Positions 8,692 to 19,240 of a DNA stretch of 64,000 nt are shown piece after piece. The stretch's first letter is position 1, and the number at the start of each line of letters is the position of its first letter. This stretch comes from Tritrichomonas musculus. Lineage: Eukaryota; Parabasalia; Tritrichomonadida; Tritrichomonadidae. The notes under the pieces are model-generated. The model was given only the letters and a program-made list of their open reading frames with translations, was not told the DNA's origin and did no database searches. The position numbers and the translations under genes are program-made. Location of the stretch: positions 8,680,001-8,744,000 of the forward strand of contig JAPFFF010000001.1 in the NCBI GenBank assembly GCA_039105265.1. The letters run 5' to 3'.

Positions 8692-11600
8692 TCACCACAA
8701 TGGAGTCCAACCATGATATAAATGAGCCAAGTTATACATGTCAGTTGCGTTTGTAATCAAAATATTTACTTGTTCAGTGACATCTAATTCCCTCTCATTA
8801 TCGAAATCGTGTCCAGTTATTTTTTGCATTATTCTCTGCAGTGCCTCTTCGATAGCAGTGCATTTTTTAGGTTTCATATCATCTTCCTCAGCGATTGTTC
8901 TTGCTGCATCCGCATCTTCTTCATCATTACAAGAATCATCATTATTATTCATATTAAGACTCAAAGTCTCATTCTTTTTAGATATTTCGGTTTCACTATC
9001 ATTTATCTCTTCAGTACTTTCGAATGAGCTACTTGTTTTCACATGATTCTCTTCCTCAACAAATTCATTATTATCATCATTTCCATTTTCACCGCCATCA
9101 TTATCTATTTCATTTTTGTCATCATTTCCAGCACTATTTTCCATATTTTCACTATTTTCAGCACTGATCTTATTTTGATGAATATCATTATTAGCTTCCT
9201 GTTCTTCATTGTTATTTTCAATATCCTCGTCCTCGTCAGTCTCGATTGGCTCCTGCAGAAAGATATCTAAGACAGCCATTATGCTGTCTTTATGAGATCT
9301 GACCAGTTTCAGCATCTCCTCGCAAGTTATCCTAAACTCGCCGTCAACGCCCGTTGGCCCGAAGGCTCTAATCATGTGCCTGGTCAGTCTGAATGGCACT
9401 TTTTCAGGGAATTTTATTCTTTTTTTGCCAATTTCAAAACAGTCGCCGAAATCGATATGGACGACGCCTCCAGTTGACCTGTTTATCATCAAGTTGGAAG
9501 GGTGGCGGTCGCCGAGTCCGATGACATAGCCCGTTATCGACATCAATGCGTTGCTCTCAATGAACCTTAACGTCCTTTCAACCCAGACGCGGCTGGATGA
9601 CGTGTTGAGCCAAATGAGCTCGCGAAGATCAGTGCCGGGAGTCTCTCTGTCTGCGTGCTTCAGGACTTCCAAACGTTGGACCGTTGTGAGCGAATCGACG
9701 GCCCGGATTGAGAACGACTCCATCACGTCAGACTCAATGAAGACCGCCTTCTTGTGCTGGCTCCTGTACTCCGAAATGAGCGAGTACAGCGTGTCGGTGC
9801 ACTTGACAAATTGAATCAAACCGGCGCGAGTCGATAACGGAGTGATTGAATATGTCGTGATCTGCATCTTCTCGCTGTAGTCTTTCTGGAAGTCGTTCTT
9901 GATGTGCTGGTTAATCAGCTGGAAAAACTGCATCACCCTCTCGTCCATTCGCAGGTCTTCGCACCCTTTCAGTAGTGACCGATGCTGGACGCCGTCGTCG
10001 CCGTAAACTTTGACCAGCCGTGGCCTCTGCTTAGAATTGAATAGATCGAGAGACGGGTCGAATTGAAAAATTGTGACAACGGGCTCTGAAATTTTGTATG
10101 TGCCGGGAACCGATAGAATTGAATTTCTGAGCTGCGCAAGTGTCGGCGCAATCGCGTGCATCGACAAGGTGTGGTACGACTGCACAATGGTGCGAATGCG
10201 CTGGAAGAGGTACATCAAATTGCGGATAATTGAGATGTGAACAAAGTTAGTCAATTCAGTCAAATTCTTAATTTCACTCAAATTGGCCGATAGACTGATA
10301 TTATCGTTGCTGGTGAACTGAAAACTGTCAAGGCTATCGATGCTAATCGTATTCGAGTAACTCTGTTTTGATGAACTTTTTGAGAGCCTATTGAAAAGTT
10401 CAGAAACAGATTGAATTAAATTCAATAGTTGAGTCAGAGAATTTTTTATCTCAATTGTGGCAGGATTGTCACTTTTTCTCGGCGGAATTGATAACGCTTT
10501 GGAAAGCCTCTCGTGGCCTTTCTTGTACATCTGGTTCTGAAGAAGCCTGACTGTCGATATGATCGCCTCTCCGTAGATCTCAAGAAGGGACGAAGAACAC
10601 AAAAGGAGGCCGTCGGAAATGATTTTCGCCTGGTGCGCAGCCATTGAATTTTCGACCTCAAACGAGGCCAGGATTGCAGCGACGTTGTCCATGTTCGAGC
10701 GCATCAAGAGCGGGTATATCAAGACGTGGTAGTGCTCTGGGAGGAGCTTCATTGCGAGCGACGAGGCAAAGAGGCTTGATCTCTTGCGACCAAATTTGTT
10801 CTGAATATTGTTATTGTCCTGGAGATGCGTGAAAAGCTGAGGTATTATTTTCAATAAAACCGAATCGCTCAATTGAAATATTCGCTTGGCGGTTTTATTG
10901 AAATCCTCATCGGTCAGATCAGCAGAGAAAAACAGGCTGATCATCTGAAGAAGCTCGCTCAACGCCATCTCGTTCCGAAGCTTCACGCACTCGAGGAAGC
11001 CGTTTAATGCGTTATACGCAGATTTGAGGTCTTTTTTATCGTTGTTGTATATAACCGAGCATGCCCACGCCCACCTGTGCCACGCTTTGAAGTAGTTGTG
11101 CCCGATCTTTATCGACTGCTCGAGGAAGATGACGGCGTTCTTCAGGACGTTGTTGTAGTGAACTGGCGGCGTCATTGAAATGATCCACTGACCACATAAG
11201 TAGTAAATTTTTGACTTCAAACGGTTTTCGATATTTTTGTGTGTCTTCATGATCATTTTGACTTGCTCAAGTGCCTTCGATTGGTCGCCCCGAAACCAAG
11301 TCCCTTTTGCATTCAAGAGGGCAACTTCAACGGGCCACTTTTCTTCATTCGGAAAGAGGAAGTGAAGTGAGCTATCAAAAAGTTGGAAGTCTTTTGAACG
11401 TAGAGCAAGCTTCATCATTTTTAACGCTTCTTTCATCATCTTTTCAACCGGAAAAACAGTCAAATGAACCGACAAGATTTGATGATAAACTTCAAATGAC
11501 TGCCGACAAAGATGAAGTCTTCGTTCCCACGTTTTCAGGTTCTCTTTGTGCTCTGCAATCTCGCTTATTTCATGCAATTGCTGCGCTTTAACAAGCAACG

Positions 11601-14600
11601 TGTAAAGCGCTGCATTGTCGTGTTTAAAGACGCTTCTTGCATTTTGTGCGAGAATTTTGAAGCCGTTTTCAACGGTTTGTAAAGCTTCATTTCGCTTGTC
11701 TTGTGAAATTTGATAAAGAGCGGTTATTATCATTTTTTGAACCGACTCTTTAACAAAGTATTCAAGACAGTTCGGAAGCATCGACCATTGCTGCCGATTG
11801 AAAAAAGCGGTTGCAAATGTGGGTGCAACTTTTCTTTTCTCTGAAGGCGAAAGACTCAAAAAATCAGGCGTTTTGTCAATGATTTCATCCCATCGTTGAA
11901 GATGCTTCAAACATCGAATGATCTTCTCTAGTTGCCTCGGACTCTTCTCCATCTTTTCGTAGATTTCTAGGGCTGTCGACCACTGTCCGAGTTGCTCGGA
12001 CCAATGATGAAAGTTGACTTCATTATTCTGCTTCAATTTCGACGAAATTCCAATGATTTCTTTCTTCAATTCCAGAAAATTTGAGAGTCGAATCAATGTT
12101 TCAAGAGCCTCAACGTTCTGCGAGTCTTCATCAAACCAACGACAAACAAAAAAGAAAGCTTTCGCATATTGGCTGCACTTTTCACACGTTTGGCATAAAA
12201 CTTGCCGCGAAATTTGAATCGGATGCTCGGATCTCTCCATGAAATCGAACAGATTGACAAGCGATGTTCGAATTGCGCCTGGAATCGGATCACTCAACAA
12301 AGCACGCGTTAATGAAGCAGAAATCAAAAGTTGGACATCTGAAGAAAGATGAATCCAGACAGACAAAAAGGAAGCATTAAATAATATTTCAGCCAAATTG
12401 AATAAAACATCGCCGAGAAAAGAACATGAAAATAACGAAGGACTCGGACTGTTCAACAGCAAAGTACGGACAAGTGTCTTGTACCATTCTTTCCAGTTCC
12501 AAGGAGTTTCATCTTCTTGGAAAATGAAAGCAGAACGAATCGCATCTTCATCGACGACAACTTTTTTAGATGACAAATTTTCACTCAAATTCTCATTTTT
12601 CAGTTCATTGTTGTCGGTTAATTTGCGGTTGTGAACGGTTACAGTGAAAGGATCATCAGTCTCAATGAAAGGAAAATCTTCAAACGATGTCGACTTCGAC
12701 TGAATAATTTCGACAAAATGTGAAGTCAACAACTTTTTCTTTTGAAGCAGATTGACAATTTGTTCGGCATAAAAAGAGAAAAGACCGCCAAGCCGAACCA
12801 TGATTGAATACAGAATCATCAAAGAATGATGCTGTAACACTTGCTCATCCAGTTGGATGCACGAAATAACAGAACGAATGATCGAAGCAGAAAAGACAGC
12901 ACAATCAACACACTGGACAAGAACTCGCAACGCAATCAACGAATCAAGACGAACTTCAGGAAGAGTTGTTGATTGCGTGAGAACTTCAACAAGCTCCGGA
13001 AATATCAAGAACAAATAATCGCTCGATATATTTTTCAATGAAATCAAAGCAACAATGACTTTATGACAAATGTCGACATTTGAAGTTCGATTAGTGAACA
13101 ACGTATCGAGTAAAAAAGTGGCACATTCTGGCAAAAATGATGAAAAACGATCTGTTACAACATTTGCCAAAATTGGTATCAAATCAAGCGTCACTGGAAG
13201 CAATGAAGTTGACCAAAGTTGCTTCAACAAATCAATGATTTCATTAGTGTAATACATGATCCAATCACTCGGTGCCTCACTACAAACTTTCCCAAGAAGA
13301 GCAACATATTCCGCATTCTTGTGCTTCTTAATGTGTTCCAAAAAGAGGGCCATGAATTCATTAAAAAAGTTGACAGTGGCTGTCTCGTCTGTGCAAAATA
13401 TCGTTACCAATGAACGAATCGCTTTTTGATGATGAATGACTAGGAAATCATCTGACACAACAGATAAAAGTGTCCGACATGAAATGGCCATTGAATACGA
13501 TGGACTGGACGGTTTTAAATCATCTTCAGATTTAGAAGATTGACTTTGTACGTTTAAAAAACTGTCAATTGCGCCAATTGCGCCGATTAACTTCAAAACA
13601 GCGATGTTTAACTTCTTTGAATTCCATTTGGAAGCAATGTTTATTAAGGCTGTAAACATTGACTCGATTTCGATGTCAGAAACAGTGTCAGAACCGCTGA
13701 TTATCAAATATAAAGTGTTGACAATTGCAATTTTTAACTGTTTTGGACCGTGTTGCTGTAAGAGCCAAATGAAAAAGTTCGTGAAATCGGTCAAATGAGG
13801 ACCAATAAGTGAGACATCCCTCTGTGCAATGATTCCTATTGCCTTTGTAATGTTCAAATTGATCTTGTTCACATAGCATTGGTCAAAATAGGTCAATTCG
13901 CTGGTCGGTGTGAATGATAATTGCCTTAATGCAATAAGACAAAGAGTGGGACAATAAATTGGAAGGATTTCTTCAGTGGCATTGACAACCGAAAGAAACG
14001 AAAATGTCATTTCTTCCTTTATTCGAAGTGGTCGTGGTGAATCAAGCATAAATAAGGCATCGAGAAGCAACCTTCGGATTGTTGGAAGAGTATCAAATGG
14101 ATTTAGCTTGGATATTTTGCCTAGTAACTCAATGGCTGCTGTACTAACAGTTATAACTTCATCTTTGACTAATGATGAGATGCACGTTAATATGGGATCA
14201 GTGGTCAAAAATTTGTAACATTGATCGTTGAAAGATCGTAGAATCATTTCACGAACTTTGGGGTCGGGATCTGACAATGAAATAGTAATTAATCGGAATA
14301 TTGTTTCAACAACAAAGGAATCATCACTGTATGATATTTGTGCTAGAATGGCTCGGGGTGCACAACATCGAACTTTTGAATCTGAGACTGAAAGTGCGGT
14401 AATAAGTCGAGATATAATATCATGTGATGATATTGATGGGCATTGTGAAATAAAATCAAGAACATCAACAGATTCGATAAAATTTGGCGTTTGGCGAATA
14501 ATTTGAATAAATTCTAGACGAAATTGTTCCCACATAAAAGGATATTCTACGAATAAAGGAGGTAAAACTTGAGCAAATTGTTTGCATATCTTCGTTTTTA

Positions 14601-15708
14601 ATAAAATAGAAGTGATCGATCTTGAATTTGATTGAATTATCAATGGGAAATGTGTAGATATTTCTTTGATTATACTAAACGCTGATGGCTGAGGAGCATC
14701 TTCGCATGTAACAAGAAGATTTCGTAATGTTGTTATTAAATTTTCTTCTGATTGTTCAAAAAGTTCCGGACAAATTTGAATAAGACGTAACAATGATGAT
14801 GATACTATGGGATTGACTTTTGGCTGATTTGTATCACTCCATAATGCTGATAATACTATATCAAAAAATTGTGTTTTAAAGGATTCTAATTCAAAAGGAG
14901 CTAAAAGAACCAAACTTTTTAAAATTAGACATCGGATATCAGGAGGAGATTTAGGTAAAAAATCTAAGAAAAAATTCATTAGATCAGATGCTTGATCTTT
15001 TACAGAACTGGGAGAACACTCTAGCAATGCTGCAAAAATTAGAAAAGCACCGTGCTGTTCATGATACTTTTTTTTTAAGTTTTGTTGTGCAAATATGTAT
15101 AAAGGAAATGTAGGATGTTGAGAATGAGATGTCTGAGTTCTTTCCAAAATTTGTAAATACAGTTTTAATGTTTCATATCCAACTTGACGAACGTCTGTTC
15201 TTTCATATAAAATCACTTTAGTTGTTGCATTAATAAATTGGGTAGTACATAATAAAATCGAGTTTGGTGAATGCTTTGCTAAAAAGTAAAGAAAATAAGC
15301 AGTTTGATATATATTCGAAGAAGATTGCTGTTTTAAACAGTTGTCAAGTTTTTGTTGTATAAATCCACGCTTAGCATGCTTGAGAACTTTGCAATAAACA
15401 AATGATATAAACGTTCCGACTTGTTCATCTTTATCTGTATTTAAATTATTCAGAATTGCAATAAGTTGTGGAAAGTGGTCTTGTCGTAGCTTTATAAGTG
15501 TATAAACAAGGTTGCCAATACGTATAATTGTTGGTATATCAGAGGTTGGATGATTTAAGGAAATGCTCGAAATTGACTGTAACGTAACATTTGATAATTT
15601 TTCAAAATTTAATGAAGAAAGACGGGCATACTCTAATGAACGTTCGACTTTGGCGTTTGTAATTAATTCTGAGTATGAAAAAACTTGTTTTTGAGCATTT
15701 CCTCTCAT
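8692..15708 (-). CDS. TOR: TOR (target of rapamycin) PI3K-related kinase
   Basis: A single 2338-aa frame, near the usual TOR length of about 2400-2500. Order: HEAT-type helical repeats (about 1-1130), FAT domain (about 1180-1750), a divergent FRB segment (about 1770-1870), the kinase (about 1890-2155) and FATC (about 2306-2338). Kinase signatures are LLKGCEDLRMDERVMQ, the catalytic loop GLGDRHPSNLM with Asp near 2065, and HIDFGDCFE. The following segment FPEKVPFRLTRHM and HKDSIMAVLDIF is diagnostic of TOR rather than ATM/ATR/TRRAP, and the end YHGWTPLW matches TOR FATC. TOR acts in TORC1/TORC2 to couple nutrients to growth. Oddities: about 120 acidic, Asn/Glu/Asp-rich residues lie between kinase and FATC; the FRB lacks the tryptophan-containing motif that rapamycin-FKBP12 uses; the kinase-coding part is far more GC-rich than the 5' part. 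Confidence 0.94.
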   Translation of the reverse strand: MRGNAQKQVFSYSELITNAKVERSLEYARLSSLNFEKLSNVTLQSISSISLNHPTSDIPTIIRIGNLVYTLIKLRQDHFPQLIAILNNLNTDKDEQVGTFISFVYCKVLKHAKRGFIQQKLDNCLKQQSSSNIYQTAYFLYFLAKHSPNSILLCTTQFINATTKVILYERTDVRQVGYETLKLYLQILERTQTSHSQHPTFPLYIFAQQNLKKKYHEQHGAFLIFAALLECSPSSVKDQASDLMNFFLDFLPKSPPDIRCLILKSLVLLAPFELESFKTQFFDIVLSALWSDTNQPKVNPIVSSSLLRLIQICPELFEQSEENLITTLRNLLVTCEDAPQPSAFSIIKEISTHFPLIIQSNSRSITSILLKTKICKQFAQVLPPLFVEYPFMWEQFRLEFIQIIRQTPNFIESVDVLDFISQCPSISSHDIISRLITALSVSDSKVRCCAPRAILAQISYSDDSFVVETIFRLITISLSDPDPKVREMILRSFNDQCYKFLTTDPILTCISSLVKDEVITVSTAAIELLGKISKLNPFDTLPTIRRLLLDALFMLDSPRPLRIKEEMTFSFLSVVNATEEILPIYCPTLCLIALRQLSFTPTSELTYFDQCYVNKINLNITKAIGIIAQRDVSLIGPHLTDFTNFFIWLLQQHGPKQLKIAIVNTLYLIISGSDTVSDIEIESMFTALINIASKWNSKKLNIAVLKLIGAIGAIDSFLNVQSQSSKSEDDLKPSSPSYSMAISCRTLLSVVSDDFLVIHHQKAIRSLVTIFCTDETATVNFFNEFMALFLEHIKKHKNAEYVALLGKVCSEAPSDWIMYYTNEIIDLLKQLWSTSLLPVTLDLIPILANVVTDRFSSFLPECATFLLDTLFTNRTSNVDICHKVIVALISLKNISSDYLFLIFPELVEVLTQSTTLPEVRLDSLIALRVLVQCVDCAVFSASIIRSVISCIQLDEQVLQHHSLMILYSIMVRLGGLFSFYAEQIVNLLQKKKLLTSHFVEIIQSKSTSFEDFPFIETDDPFTVTVHNRKLTDNNELKNENLSENLSSKKVVVDEDAIRSAFIFQEDETPWNWKEWYKTLVRTLLLNSPSPSLFSCSFLGDVLFNLAEILFNASFLSVWIHLSSDVQLLISASLTRALLSDPIPGAIRTSLVNLFDFMERSEHPIQISRQVLCQTCEKCSQYAKAFFFVCRWFDEDSQNVEALETLIRLSNFLELKKEIIGISSKLKQNNEVNFHHWSEQLGQWSTALEIYEKMEKSPRQLEKIIRCLKHLQRWDEIIDKTPDFLSLSPSEKRKVAPTFATAFFNRQQWSMLPNCLEYFVKESVQKMIITALYQISQDKRNEALQTVENGFKILAQNARSVFKHDNAALYTLLVKAQQLHEISEIAEHKENLKTWERRLHLCRQSFEVYHQILSVHLTVFPVEKMMKEALKMMKLALRSKDFQLFDSSLHFLFPNEEKWPVEVALLNAKGTWFRGDQSKALEQVKMIMKTHKNIENRLKSKIYYLCGQWIISMTPPVHYNNVLKNAVIFLEQSIKIGHNYFKAWHRWAWACSVIYNNDKKDLKSAYNALNGFLECVKLRNEMALSELLQMISLFFSADLTDEDFNKTAKRIFQLSDSVLLKIIPQLFTHLQDNNNIQNKFGRKRSSLFASSLAMKLLPEHYHVLIYPLLMRSNMDNVAAILASFEVENSMAAHQAKIISDGLLLCSSSLLEIYGEAIISTVRLLQNQMYKKGHERLSKALSIPPRKSDNPATIEIKNSLTQLLNLIQSVSELFNRLSKSSSKQSYSNTISIDSLDSFQFTSNDNISLSANLSEIKNLTELTNFVHISIIRNLMYLFQRIRTIVQSYHTLSMHAIAPTLAQLRNSILSVPGTYKISEPVVTIFQFDPSLDLFNSKQRPRLVKVYGDDGVQHRSLLKGCEDLRMDERVMQFFQLINQHIKNDFQKDYSEKMQITTYSITPLSTRAGLIQFVKCTDTLYSLISEYRSQHKKAVFIESDVMESFSIRAVDSLTTVQRLEVLKHADRETPGTDLRELIWLNTSSSRVWVERTLRFIESNALMSITGYVIGLGDRHPSNLMINRSTGGVVHIDFGDCFEIGKKRIKFPEKVPFRLTRHMIRAFGPTGVDGEFRITCEEMLKLVRSHKDSIMAVLDIFLQEPIETDEDEDIENNNEEQEANNDIHQNKISAENSENMENSAGNDDKNEIDNDGGENGNDDNNEFVEEENHVKTSSSFESTEEINDSETEISKKNETLSLNMNNNDDSCNDEEDADAARTIAEEDDMKPKKCTAIEEALQRIMQKITGHDFDNERELDVTEQVNILITNATDMYNLAHLYHGWTPLW

Positions 15709-16021
15709 CCAAAATTTTTCAGTTTTTCAATGATGAATAATTGAAAATCTTTCAATTATTAATTTGAATTCACAAATCTTTTCTTTGTTGGTAAACTTTC
15801 CAGCATAAAATCAAAAAAAAAAAAACAATATATATAAAAATAACATATATAAAAGCACCCGTATGAGAAAAAAGTTATATATTGAATAATATAACAAATA
15901 ACTTTTTATATAAATTAAAAACAAAAATAAAAATCCGAAATAAGATGATTAAGTCTGAATGAAAGAGATATTGTGAACATTATGAAACAATGTGTGCTAT
16001 CATCAAAAAAATGAAAGAAAA
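15709..16021. promoter_or_regulatory. Upstream region of the TOR gene
   Basis: About 310 bases between the TOR start and the stop of the next minus-strand gene. On the minus strand TTCATCATTGAAAAAC (rc of 15722-15737) holds a TCATTG word suited to an Inr, roughly 20-30 bases before the ATG at 15708. The rest is AT-rich with a 12-base A run near 15815; nothing else is seen. Confidence 0.4.
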
Positions 16022-16381
16022 TTAATGTTTTAGATCCTTTTTGATAGAATCCATATCATCTAAAAATGTCATAATATTATTTTGGATTTGTGGATATTCT
16101 TTAAGTGCTAAAATAATATCTTCCGAGCTAATTTTATGAGGATTTTTAGCACATTTCAATGATTCCTGAGTTAAATGATGAAGATAATATATTAAAGAGT
16201 CTTCTAAAGCTGATATAGTTTCTTCATATTGTGTAGTTTCTCCAGAACATGTAAACAAAATAGACGAGATAACATCACGCAAACCATTATTTTTTTTAGC
16301 ATTACTTACTTTTGTTTGAGGGATGCTAGAATCACTATAATAATCGTCATCGTCATATGAAGATTCAGAAAACAAAGCCAT
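16022..16381 (-). CDS. TAF13-like histone-fold protein (TFIID subunit candidate)
   Basis: A 119-aa protein. Residues 1-30 are acidic and low-complexity; residues about 34-117 form a histone fold resembling TAF13 (also the N-terminal half of Spt3): a first helix LRDVISSILFTCSG, a polar loop, a long central helix around YEETISALEDSLIYYLHHLTQ, and a third part ISSEDIILALKEYP matching the TAF13 segment in which a conserved Asp follows the basic loop, ending with a helix like LLTMNEELKRARK. TAF13 pairs with TAF11 in TFIID. Trichomonads initiate from Inr elements with an unusual factor (IBP39), so which TFIID parts they keep is of interest. A minus-strand TTCATTTT Inr-like word lies about 20 bases before the ATG (16391-16405). 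An Spt3-like or other histone-fold protein is the main alternative. Confidence 0.65.
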   Translation of the reverse strand: MALFSESSYDDDDYYSDSSIPQTKVSNAKKNNGLRDVISSILFTCSGETTQYEETISALEDSLIYYLHHLTQESLKCAKNPHKISSEDIILALKEYPQIQNNIMTFLDDMDSIKKDLKH

Positions 16382-16641
16382 TTGTTATATGTTTATAAAA
16401 TGAATATAGAATTGAGTTATCAATCAAATATTGATCGTTTGGCTCACAATTTCCAAAAAGGATTATTAATAAGAAATTTCTTCTGTTAAAACACATTTTT
16501 ACAATCGTTAAAATTCTATATATAAATTAATGATCCAGGAAGTAAATAATTGAAATTATATTCAAAGGTACTAATTCAAAATATCGGTAACTTTTTCTAT
16601 GGATTTTGAGGAAAATTATGGTCAGCTTTCTCAAATTTAAC

Positions 16642-16648
16642 TTCATTT
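16642..16648 (+). promoter_or_regulatory. Initiator (Inr) deciding the start of the nucleoporin-like gene
   Basis: TTCATTTA, with TCA at 16643-16645, lies 12 bases before the ATG at 16657. It sits inside the longest open frame but downstream of the frame's first ATGs, which argues that the mRNA begins here and that translation starts at 16657. Confidence 0.5.
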
Positions 16649-16656
16649 ATACAAAT

Positions 16657-17670
16657 ATGAGCCTTTTTCCTAGTTTTACGAGCAATACATCAAATTTTTT
16701 TTCAAATCAACAGCAGCAAAAAAATGAAGAAGATGATTTTAAAATTTCTGAATCTATGCGTTTAGAAGATTTACCGGACTCTATTGCTAAACAATTTATT
16801 GAAGTGCATAAATTTATTTGCGACAACAGAGAATTTTTAGAAAATAGCAAAATTGATCAAAAAGATAAAAGCCCAATTTCAAACATATCAAATATTAATT
16901 ATATTTGTAACAACGATTTATTCTTAAATTTAGATTCTTTGGCTCATCAAATTGATAGTGGAAGAAAAATGATTAAAGATTTTAAAACAGATCTTGATGA
17001 ATTCAAAAAAAATTATAATTCCACACAATCTTCTTTTTTGGTGCGTTATTCTAAACAATTAGAAGATATGTCAGGATCTATTTCTGAAGAAATTGAAGCG
17101 TATAAAGGTCATTTACAGTCATTAAGCAATAACTCAACTATAAATAGATGCAACTCTAGTTCAGATTATAACGATGTGTTATTTAATTTTTTTAATGAAG
17201 AATATCAAGCTTTACTTCGGTCATCAACCAAAATTTCTCGATTATCTAAAAAACTATCATACACTCGTGCATTACTATGCCAAAAACTCAAAATCGATCA
17301 ATCTCAGTTCATAATAGAAACGAAAGATGTTGGAAGTTCTGTTTTTCAATCGATACATACAAGATATAAGCAATTCCAAGAAAATAAAAAATCTAAACTA
17401 ACGAAAAATATAAGTGAGTCTGATTTATTCGGACTTCCGACAAAAATAGAAGCCACGCAAACTTCTGTTTTCGGAGGTGGGAGTGGAGGCTTTTCTTTCC
17501 CTACATTTAATTCCACCTCTGGTGGATTTCTAACTAATCGTAAGGATTCGAATAAGATTAAGACAAACCTAAAAATTAATACAAATTCCAGCAATAATAC
17601 AGCATTTCCATCATTACGCCAAGAGCCATCAGCGCCAAAGGCTACTGAAAATAATAATCCATTTAAATAA
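16657..17670 (+). CDS. FG-nucleoporin-like protein (Nup58/Nup62-type candidate)
   Basis: A 337-aa protein if it starts at the ATG at 16657, which follows an Inr; the frame is open 17 codons further upstream but that part is hydrophobic and unlike the rest. The first 20 residues and the C-terminal 80 are Ser/Thr/Asn-rich with Phe-Gly dipeptides (FGLPTK, FGGGSGGFSFPTF, TSGGF), as in FG repeats. The middle (about residues 30-250) is helical: RLEDLPDSIAKQFIEVHKFI is reminiscent of the start of the Nup58/45 coiled-coil region, and two further helical blocks follow. FG nucleoporins line the nuclear pore channel and bind importins such as the one encoded at 20.5-23.5 kb. The FG content is modest, so a different low-complexity protein is possible. 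Confidence 0.5.
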   Translation: MSLFPSFTSNTSNFFSNQQQQKNEEDDFKISESMRLEDLPDSIAKQFIEVHKFICDNREFLENSKIDQKDKSPISNISNINYICNNDLFLNLDSLAHQIDSGRKMIKDFKTDLDEFKKNYNSTQSSFLVRYSKQLEDMSGSISEEIEAYKGHLQSLSNNSTINRCNSSSDYNDVLFNFFNEEYQALLRSSTKISRLSKKLSYTRALLCQKLKIDQSQFIIETKDVGSSVFQSIHTRYKQFQENKKSKLTKNISESDLFGLPTKIEATQTSVFGGGSGGFSFPTFNSTSGGFLTNRKDSNKIKTNLKINTNSSNNTAFPSLRQEPSAPKATENNNPFK

Positions 17671-18129
17671 GGCATTCTCCAAATTTTTATTCTTTGCAAA
17701 AATATTTATTATAGTCACAAATAGAAAGTCCCAAAAAGCTATTCGCAAGCTTCTGTCATTTTTTTAAGTTATTTTATAATGAAATCATTGCTTTTATTAA
17801 TATGCCTGATATTTCTTTAATATCGTTGTATGAAGTCATATAAATTATTTGATATATGATATTTTATGAAAACTCTTTGTTTGTACTAATTTGTAATAAA
17901 AATTTTTTTTTTTTTTTTTTTCATTCTTTCTTTCTTTGGTCAAAATGGAATAAAAATTTTCATTTAAAGTCATATCTTCTGTCCTGAATAAAATGAAATG
18001 TCACAGAAAAATTAAATCGATAATATGATAAAACAAAAAAATATCAAAAACCTTGTTACTTTTCATATATAACAATGAAGCATAACTAAATATTATATTT
18101 TTGTGAAAAATAAAACGAAAAATTTTGAT
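17671..18129. other. Intergenic, AT-rich, with homopolymer T run
   Basis: Downstream of the nucleoporin-like gene. It contains an 18-base T run (17904-17921) and no supported gene. Confidence 0.5.
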
Positions 18130-18137
18130 AAATAATA

Positions 18138-19212
18138 AGAAGGGGTTTCACTCAGGTGTCAAATCCGATTTTCCATTAAATACGAGAATTTGAGAGTTGA
18201 TAATTATATTTATATACTATTACATATATTTAATAATAATAATACTAATTTCGTAAAAAAATATTTAATATTTATGAATATATATATGTTTAGTTATTTT
18301 ATTTTTGAGAGAAAAACTGCTTTTTCTTCAGAAAATTAACATCTTGATAGTGACTTAGATTTCTATACGATTTTATATCAGGTTTTTTATATATTGTAAT
18401 ATCGATTGAAGATATTATATCCAAAATATTCTTCCAAATCATATGGCCAATTTTTGTATATTTATGTTTTCAATTTTTATAAAATTTCTGATATCAGAAT
18501 TTTTTTTTTTTGAATCTGACATGTTAGATGAAATGATTATTATCTCTATCAAAGTTTTACTGTTCTCCGCCTTTATTTTTAAATAGAGCCACTAAGTCTT
18601 TTTTAAAAAAATACCGACAATGTTTTGCTTTCAAAGAATAGCATTTTTTTGTCTAGTTATTATTAATTAAAAATAAGATTCTTAGATATCTCTTGAATTT
18701 TTATCATTTATAGAGCAAGCGTTAATAACAATGGTATTATTTTACTCGGCGGCTTTTATCTATTGCCCTTTTACAAAATTACGAATTCTCTATCAAATAT
18801 CTACTATTTTTAATCAAAAGATTTAATTTATATATGCAATTATTAATAAATATCTAAATAAACTGAATTATTCCAATATGTTAATTTTTATCGGAAAGAT
18901 TTGTATAAATGCATTTGAAATAACTGCATTACCATTTATTTTTATTCAATAATAAACAATTCCATCAAATATTTGTATGTGGGTTTTTTTTACTCTTTTA
19001 TACATCTTTTTTGTGTTAAATTGCTCATATTTTTCTTCTTCAAAACAAATTTCATCTCACATGTCCTTTTCAAAATGATCATATGTAATATTTCAAAATT
19101 GGCCATATGGAATAGATTAAAAATAATAAAAACCAATTATCTGTCCATTAATAAAATAAATATTATAATTTTAGAAAAATCCTATAGAGATATGCAGAGT
19201 GCTGCCCCTTCT
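18138..19212. mobile_element. hAT-type MITE with exact 8-bp target duplication
   Basis: Both ends begin AGAAGGGG and share an imperfect inverted repeat (left AGAAGGGGTTTCACTCAG, right AGAAGGGGCAGCACTCTG when read inward). AAATAATA is present directly outside each end, at 18130-18137 and 19213-19220, an exact 8-bp duplication as made by hAT transposases. The 1075-bp body has no transposase-length frame, so it is non-autonomous. Mismatches in the inverted repeats suggest it is older than the element at 775-2503. Confidence 0.75.
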
Positions 19213-19240
19213 AAATAATATCTATTTTTTTCACAGAATA

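Noticed and set aside
8738-14506. Many plus-strand frames opposite TOR
   Set aside because: They are antisense shadows of a long conserved minus-strand gene; none has a domain or start signal.
18973-19218. 81-aa frame
   Set aside because: It lies in the right end of the hAT-type MITE, with no recognisable protein features.
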